Positions 34,201 through 38,421 of a DNA stretch of 38,421 nucleotides are shown here, in pieces; within the stretch, counting starts at the first letter, position 1; each line of letters begins with the position of its first letter. The DNA is taken from the NCBI GenBank assembly GCA_964611645.1, contig CAZTAO010000045.1:1-38421 (forward strand), written 5' to 3'. The notes under the pieces were generated by a model. It did not search any database, was not told the DNA's origin, and saw only the letters and a program-made list of their open reading frames with translations. Both the position numbers and the translations under genes were made by a program. Source of the stretch: CAZTAO01 sp964611645. GTDB taxonomy: Bacteria > Armatimonadota > UBA5829.

Positions 34201-34643
34201 ACCTTGCCCCCCGGCGCAACCACCCAACTGCTGAGGTCCATCTGCAGGTCGAACATCCCGCGCGTGGCTATGACGCTTGCGGAGGAATCCGCGTAGCTGC
34301 CGGCGTCGTCGGTGACGTAGGCATCCACCGTGAACTCCTGGTCCGAGTCCCAATACTCCGAGTCCTTCGGGACATCCCATTTCGCGTCGAACTCCACGAT
34401 AGCTTCGCCGTTCCCGTCGAGGGTGATGTCTCCGCCGTCTATGGTCTCACCGCCGGAGAAGTCCTCGGACGCGCCGGGATACTCGATGTCCTCTTCGCCG
34501 CCGAACAGGTAGTAGTTGTCACGCAATATGGAGTAGTTGAGCTTCGCGTTTGCCACCGGCGAGCCGAAGTAATAGGTCGCGGAGATCTTCGCCTTGATCC
34601 GCTCCCCACGCACGCACCGCTTCTTCGGCATCGTCACCTTCAC
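31254..34643 (-). CDS. Alpha-2-macroglobulin, C-terminal part with thioester (downstream of TAG)
   Basis: This segment of 1129 residues, read from GTG 34643, holds the remaining macroglobulin (MG) domains, the LPDNLTKWRATV stretch and the thioester motif GCAEQ (C652, Q655 in this numbering), followed by the alpha-helical thioester domain and the receptor-binding-like domain. Alpha-2-macroglobulins trap proteases by a bait-triggered covalent thioester. There is no signal peptide at this start and no convincing ribosome site. The frame is open upstream for 21 more codons (to 34706), where it meets the TAG that ends the N-terminal segment, so it is best read as part of one gene. Confidence 0.85.
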   Translation of the reverse strand: MKVTMPKKRCVRGERIKAKISATYYFGSPVANAKLNYSILRDNYYLFGGEEDIEYPGASEDFSGGETIDGGDITLDGNGEAIVEFDAKWDVPKDSEYWDSDQEFTVDAYVTDDAGSYADSSASVIATRGMFDLQMDLSSWVVAPGGKVRVNVRAVDYDDNPVANQSIELFTAKETYDDLGKSQMTTLQKGEVRTDSAGKATWTFTASRSGDISVIATAIDSMRNKIARRDYVWCYSEAEPESVGAPLSDIEIMTDKKIYNPGDTATVLVSAKAEGASVLVTLEGDRVYQHQTVKLGKGPVAVHFKVNEEYRPNFYVTASFIKNKDFKEREVNRKVSIASKEMTVDATPDKQVYKPGERITYRVKTTANGKPVRAQFSLGVVDEAIYAIRSEKADPILDYFYARRRNSVETNFSFPEIYLSDAEKDSGPAKELPRTKFKDTAYWLPKGVTDANGQAVVSFILPDNLTKWRATVRAIDQNTVCGQTIGTVIVRKELMVQMVAPRFLVQSDKTTIRVSVHNDTGANGKFSVTLAAQGGALDGKPTRDVSVKNGEAATVEWGLLASQIGKIKLTASARGASRYDGMVTSLPVIPHGVERVTSKVGSMSGNGSDEIVLQSRANAVKSAGRLTLEFTPSLAGSLLGSLDYLATYPYGCAEQTTSSFIPDVVLWRAMKDLGVKLPMSEAKLPDMVKTGLSRLYRMQMPDGQWGWCEYGQGDIWMTAYVCYGLLQAREAGFPVNPRVLESGLRWLSQNVMQGKRSNGDRLYALYVLALGRSDVTQELAKLRVDEAKFDARSRALEALILFEMSKDSKYRKTLPNEARRALAGLFSVASNESGMIGWRDGDRYWSEGVETTALGLLAAVRIAPGDTRIPGIVRYLMSQRQGDHWYSTRDTALTLYAMTEFLRGTTELRPDYTLKVTLNGKSVGTIRMDAAAILDPVKRIELPGAQLSDGINRIGISKVGAGNLYWSASLTEFVAKEDIAKSVSGSDLNVRRSCYASSKDIRAVHEDESQLGSRLTSASEGDVILVRLVIDSKQRFEHLMLEDYVPAGCEIIDRGDVDFWDWSYWYVSKDIRDQKISFYLESVSPGTHVIEYRMRASIKGSYATLPTQVFGMYTPSLRAATAEQAFTVK

Positions 34644-34706
34644 CTCAAACTCAGGCTTGCGATAGCTGGCGACATCGAAATTGGCGACATCCCTCCTGGC
34701 CTCGTC

Positions 34707-36011
34707 CTAGACGGTCGTGATAACGGTGTAAGACCCGCTGGCGCATTCCCGGCTCAGTACAAAGCTGCCGTCGTATGCTCCGAACTCGTCGGTCTTGCCG
34801 GTATCCCTGTAGACAAGGGTGCTCTGGCCGTCCTGAACTTCCACCGTCACGTTCTTCCCCGGCGCGTTTTCGTAGCCGTTTTGCCCAGACTTCCTCACGA
34901 TGCCCTTGAAGAACACCCGCTGCCCAGGCCGGTAGACCGGGCGCTCGGTGTAGGCGTAGATAGTATATCCGTCGGAGGATGAACCACCACTGAACCAGCT
35001 CGATACCACGGCGTAGGAGCTTCCACGCTTGGCGAACACGCTCCACCTGCTGTTGCGGTTCTTGACGGAGGTCATATTCAGGGTGGTGGTTCCGTCGGGA
35101 CCGGTTGTCCCTTGGGTTGGCACCCTGTTCTTGCTATATGAATCGTAGACGGTGACATCCACCCCGGACAGCGGCGCGCCGGTCTTCAGGTCGGCGGCAT
35201 AGGCAAGCACGCTTCCCGCGCTCTGTTTTGTGACCAGGCCGATGTCGGTGACAAGTATCCAACTGATCGCCCTCCCCTTGCCCGCCGTCGCTCCTAGCAC
35301 GTAGAGGCCCGGGCTGAGCTTCGGCAGGTTCGCCCGTTGGGTGAACAGCCCCTCTCGATCCCGCTTGGATATCACGACTTTCTCAACCGAGGTCTTCCTC
35401 AGGTTGGCGTTCGATTCCAGCAGTTGCGGGTGAGCCGACCTGCGGCCCTCGTTGTCATACTTGCCCAGTGCGCCACCGAGCAGTTCGCGCAGTGAACCTC
35501 CCAATCCTGTGACAATTGCCTCTTCTTTGACGGAGTAGAGTGCGATGTCTACAGTGAGGGAGTCCGACAGCCCGTCGCAGATGACCTGCGGAATCTCGCC
35601 GGGGGTGTAGACGTGCTGGTTGACCATAAGCTCGAGGTATGGCGGGTCGGGCAGAAGTTCGATGTCCTGCCGCTCGGTCTTGCCCTCTTTCACGTGCACG
35701 ATGACTGCGTCGAGGTGATGCGCCCTGGTGGTCGCCGAAAGCTTGTACCATCCGGTCGGGATGCGGGAGAACCTGAACGCGCCGTTTTCATCGCACTGCG
35801 CTTCGTAGGTTTCGTATGAGTCCCCGGCGGTGTCTTTGGCGGTGAGAGTTACGCTTGCCTTGAGGGCGTTGCCGCTATCCTGCGCCACTGCAGTCCCCGC
35901 GACTGAGCCCACCGGGACCTCCCCTGAGATCACCACGCCAAAGAGAGCAGCAGCCACCACAATCGCCGCCACCACGGGCAGCACGTATCGGAGAATCGCT
36001 CTGTTACCCAT
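34707..36011 (-). CDS. Alpha-2-macroglobulin, N-terminal part (upstream of TAG)
   Basis: This segment of 434 residues starts at ATG 36011, with GGGAGG 6 nt upstream. It has a membrane anchor or signal (about 6-28), a carboxypeptidase-regulatory-like beta domain (about 33-105) and the first MG domains (PYLELMVNQHVYTPGE near 118; YRPGQRVFFKG near 367). It ends in TVITTV followed by TAG (34707-34709). The end falls in the middle of an MG domain. After the TAG the same frame continues without interruption, so the stop splits a single protein. The gene starts 12 bp after the upstream membrane-protein gene. Confidence 0.85.
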   Translation of the reverse strand: MGNRAILRYVLPVVAAIVVAAALFGVVISGEVPVGSVAGTAVAQDSGNALKASVTLTAKDTAGDSYETYEAQCDENGAFRFSRIPTGWYKLSATTRAHHLDAVIVHVKEGKTERQDIELLPDPPYLELMVNQHVYTPGEIPQVICDGLSDSLTVDIALYSVKEEAIVTGLGGSLRELLGGALGKYDNEGRRSAHPQLLESNANLRKTSVEKVVISKRDREGLFTQRANLPKLSPGLYVLGATAGKGRAISWILVTDIGLVTKQSAGSVLAYAADLKTGAPLSGVDVTVYDSYSKNRVPTQGTTGPDGTTTLNMTSVKNRNSRWSVFAKRGSSYAVVSSWFSGGSSSDGYTIYAYTERPVYRPGQRVFFKGIVRKSGQNGYENAPGKNVTVEVQDGQSTLVYRDTGKTDEFGAYDGSFVLSRECASGSYTVITTV

Positions 36012-36023
36012 TGCTTTCCTCCC

Positions 36024-37556
36024 TTACTGCGCCCGGCGCGCGGCGATGCCCGTGACCACCACCCACAGCGTAAGCGCCGCGGCAGTGATGCCCAGGGTCC
36101 AGAACTTCATGACTTTGGTTATCTCCAGCTTGAGCAGAAAATCCCCAAACTGGCAGGCAACCAGCAGCGCGCCGGCAGCAAACAGCACAGCCAACAGCAG
36201 CCGCTTTGCGTCGAACTCATCTGCCGACCTTGCCAGCGCAAGCAGCACCCCCACTCCCAGGGCCAGGCCGAAGCACAGGCCAGTCAGCGCGCGGGTTTCC
36301 CACATCATATACACTGCAACAGGCGCCAGCGCAGCCGCTAACCCCGCAGCCAGCCCTTGCATAGCAATCATCCACCTGGGCAGCCTCACTGCCCCGAACG
36401 CCCCACGCAGCGCGCAGGCCGCCAGCATCATAGGCAGGAACGCCCCGATCATCGAGCCGATGAGCGAAAGGTGCATCTCCAACTCCCGCGTGCCGATGTC
36501 GTAACGGTATTGTTCGATGTACAGGCGAAGCAGCAGTATCGTCGCCCCAAAGGCAAACAGGCCGGTGAGGGCAGTGGATACGCCTGCCTCGTTACCCTCG
36601 GAAGCCTCTCTCGGCAGGAGCAGCGACAGCACGCTCCACGCCGCGATAAGGCCCATGCCTATGCCCATGCCCGCCATGAGCTTGAACTCCACCATAAAGA
36701 ACGCCACCACCAACACTGCCGCAAATGCGCTCTTCTCCGGGCCGACCAGCTTGTCATCATCGCCACGGTCCAGCAGCCAGGCCGCTATGCCGAACACAAC
36801 CGCCCCAACTGCAGCCGCATGGAAGAGCCTCATATCTCCGACTGCCCGCCACGCGACGATGGCGGTAATTCCAAGGGTCAGAACGGCTGATATAAGGGCG
36901 GAAAGCCACCGTGCGGCCGCAGCACTCAGTTTGGCAAATGCGCCGGAGCGGATCTCCGAGGCCACAAGGCTTGCCAGAAGCGCGATCATCCCGCAGCAGA
37001 TCGGCAGTGACCAGAACTCTCGCTTGAGGACCGTATCGTATCGGTAGACGGCCATCACGGTGGCCACGGATAGCACGGCGGAGACCAGCGCGTAGCAGAC
37101 ACCGTCCACCGTTATCGCTGCCCGCTCGCCCCCGAACACCGCCGCAACTATTACGGTCATGACCGAACCAATGGCAAAGCCAATAAGCGCGTTCTCGGGA
37201 TAGCCACGGAAGATCAGGAGGGTTATGAATGCGCCGAGCAGGGCAAGGAAGCTCATTGCGTTGAGCCTGGCCCCTGCCGCGGCGACGCCTAAGTGCGCGC
37301 GGAAGCCGATGGCAAAGGCTCCGAGTATGCCGCCGATGAGAAATCCGTATGCGAGGGTCTGGCCGGGGGAGTATGGCGCGCGTGTCTTCATCGCCCATCC
37401 CCAGAAAACCACGGTGATCAGCAGGGCGGCTCCAATAGCCATCCACGGCGACCCGCCCGCTGTCTCAACCTTGCCCACCGCCCTGCACCTGGCCAGTGAG
37501 ACCACGAACCCCAAAAGACCCAACACCACACCTGCGATACACACACCAAGCAGCAT
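36024..37556 (-). CDS. Polytopic integral membrane protein of unknown function
   Basis: This 510-residue protein is almost entirely hydrophobic, with about 14 predicted membrane helices separated by short loops. Charged loop segments such as RGDDDKLVGPEKS (about residue 260) and EQYRYDIGTRELE (about 345) stand out. No family signature is recognised. The start is ATG 37556, with GGAGG 7 nt upstream. It ends 12 bp before the alpha-2-macroglobulin start, so the two and VanW are probably one operon; a role in the same envelope process is inferred from position only. Confidence 0.75.
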   Translation of the reverse strand: MLLGVCIAGVVLGLLGFVVSLARCRAVGKVETAGGSPWMAIGAALLITVVFWGWAMKTRAPYSPGQTLAYGFLIGGILGAFAIGFRAHLGVAAAGARLNAMSFLALLGAFITLLIFRGYPENALIGFAIGSVMTVIVAAVFGGERAAITVDGVCYALVSAVLSVATVMAVYRYDTVLKREFWSLPICCGMIALLASLVASEIRSGAFAKLSAAAARWLSALISAVLTLGITAIVAWRAVGDMRLFHAAAVGAVVFGIAAWLLDRGDDDKLVGPEKSAFAAVLVVAFFMVEFKLMAGMGIGMGLIAAWSVLSLLLPREASEGNEAGVSTALTGLFAFGATILLLRLYIEQYRYDIGTRELEMHLSLIGSMIGAFLPMMLAACALRGAFGAVRLPRWMIAMQGLAAGLAAALAPVAVYMMWETRALTGLCFGLALGVGVLLALARSADEFDAKRLLLAVLFAAGALLVACQFGDFLLKLEITKVMKFWTLGITAAALTLWVVVTGIAARRAQ

Positions 37557-37667
37557 CTGAAGGCCTCCACATATTGTCGATCACCCGGGAAAAGCGTACA
37601 CCCAACATGCTATCACAACGCACGGGAATGTGAATGGTTTACAGGCCGTCAAAGAACGAATGTATCA

Positions 37668-37699
37668 CGAAACCCCGAAAGACTCGAAAACCCGAAAAG
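37668..37699. repeat. Short near-direct repeat
   Basis: Two near-identical 15-nt units, CGAAACCCCGAAAGA (37668-37682) and CGAAAACCCGAAAAG (37685-37699), lie in the 172-bp gap between membrane-protein genes. Confidence 0.5.
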
Positions 37700-37728
37700 G
37701 GACGGGAGATATTGCCATGGAAAGACCG

Positions 37729-38298
37729 CTACTCCGGGTCCGGAGGTGGTTCCGAATCGGGGTCCCGATCCAGTATCGGGTCGGGCTCGTGGTCGATCTC
37801 AGGGTCGAAACCGTCCTCCTCATTCTCAAGCGCCGGAGGGTTCATTCTCTTGTGGGCTTGCGCCGCGCCGATGTAGGCAAGCGCAACCGGAACAGCAAGC
37901 CAAACCAACCACGCCAGCCAGCCAAGCAACACGTACTGGAATGGATAGTGCTGAGGGTGATGCGCGACCCTGCGCATGTGAGGCACAAACAAATAGAGCA
38001 CTGTGCCGGGCACGAATGAGCCCAAGCCGATGAGTCCACCCCCGAAGACTGCAGCAGGCCAGACGCGCAGACCAGCCGGGTTCACAGAAACCCACCCCGC
38101 CCAGACGCAGCATCCCACGGCAAAGACCACTCCCAAAAACGAAAGGATTGCCCCAACGCCAGAGGATAGCAGGCCAAGCCTCTCGACCAGGAACGAGTCT
38201 ATCCCCATTGCTGCCAGTCCGAGAACGGTCATACCCAGGGGTATCCCAATAGCTCCAAGCCCAAAGAACATCAAACCCAGCCTGAAATACTTCACCAC
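37729..38298 (-). CDS. Small membrane protein with acidic Asp-Pro-rich tail
   Basis: This 189-residue protein has four to five membrane helices (about 6-30, 45-70, 78-103 and 122-145) and then a disordered acidic C-terminus of about 40 residues built from repeated (D/E)P and DPD-type units, ending PPPDPE. No family is recognised. The GTG start at 38298 has GGAGG 5 nt upstream; a second GTG follows directly and could be used instead. It lies 172 bp upstream of the 14-TM-like gene on the same strand. The stop is TAG. Confidence 0.7.
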   Translation of the reverse strand: MVKYFRLGLMFFGLGAIGIPLGMTVLGLAAMGIDSFLVERLGLLSSGVGAILSFLGVVFAVGCCVWAGWVSVNPAGLRVWPAAVFGGGLIGLGSFVPGTVLYLFVPHMRRVAHHPQHYPFQYVLLGWLAWLVWLAVPVALAYIGAAQAHKRMNPPALENEEDGFDPEIDHEPDPILDRDPDSEPPPDPE

Positions 38299-38421
38299 GC
38301 AAGCCTCCGATACAGCGTTGCCGCACTATCATAGCACAAGAGGTATGCAATGTACAAAAAGCAGCGCTGTACCGCACCCGGTCATCTGGACACGGCTTTG
38401 CGTTATGCCGCTGCTAGTCGT

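Larger units (their letters stand above)
31254..36011 (-). pseudogene. Full alpha-2-macroglobulin frame interrupted by one in-frame TAG
   Basis: The two parts above lie in the same reading frame: 434 codons, one TAG, 21 codons, 1129 codons, then TGA. The 1586 codons total matches the usual length (about 1500-1900) of bacterial alpha-2-macroglobulins. There is no frameshift or deletion, and the 21 codons after TAG read as normal protein (ending YRKPEFE). In the full frame the thioester is C1108/Q1111. TAG ends about half of the other genes here, so general recoding is unlikely. The choices are a recent nonsense mutation, a sequencing or assembly error, or readthrough. Confidence 0.8.

Noticed and set aside
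34707..34709. Pyrrolysine or other general recoding of TAG
   Set aside because: TAG is the natural stop of about half of the genes in the window, including secDF, the first oxidoreductase, the second DUF4838 gene and the DapA-like gene. No pyl genes are present here.

Overview
The window is a GC-rich bacterial chromosome segment with tightly packed genes, strong GGAGG-type ribosome binding sites, many TTG and GTG starts, a tRNA gene with an encoded CCA end, and sigma70-type promoters. The gene content (large secreted glycoside hydrolases, DUF4838 proteins, several Gfo/Idh/MocA oxidoreductases, a xylose-isomerase-like epimerase, uroporphyrinogen-decarboxylase-like methyltransferases, an alpha-2-macroglobulin) resembles free-living glycan-degrading lineages such as Armatimonadota or Planctomycetota-like phyla. 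This placement is an inference from gene content only. There is no IS element, phage gene, CRISPR array or rRNA.

Layout. Positions 1-3630 (minus) hold a 3'-truncated GH2 beta-mannosidase, a membrane-anchored Pro/Gly/Met-rich small protein and a Gfo/Idh/MocA oxidoreductase. A second Pro/Gly/Met-rich protein follows on the plus strand (3968-4219), ending in a textbook terminator. Housekeeping genes recJ and fused secDF (minus) come next, separated by a terminator. Two divergent consensus promoters then serve secDF and tRNA-Asn(GTT).

Positions 9005-20738 (minus) look like one glycan-degradation operon, read from a URO-D-like protein through a GH20 hexosaminidase, a small secreted beta-sandwich protein, a GH42-like multidomain protein and two tandem DUF4838 paralogues. 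Divergent from it (20868-26110, plus) are a zinc-site MtaA-like methyltransferase, a DapA-like aldolase, two overlapping small Cys-containing proteins and two tandem paralogous membrane-anchored proteins of unknown function.

Positions 26182-30482 carry an aldose-epimerase-like protein, a sugar isomerase/epimerase, a membrane-bound SpoIIE-type phosphatase and a second oxidoreductase that lacks the family lysine. Positions 30490-38298 (minus) carry a small four-or-five-TM protein, a 14-TM-like membrane protein, an alpha-2-macroglobulin gene interrupted by one in-frame TAG, and a VanW-domain protein whose start overlaps its stop.

The main points for follow-up are the amber-interrupted but otherwise intact alpha-2-macroglobulin in an operon with VanW; the MtaA-like/DapA-like/small-protein-pair cluster facing a glycosidase operon; the tandem DUF4838 proteins with a conserved CxCxxC; and the paired Pro/Gly/Met-rich membrane peptides.
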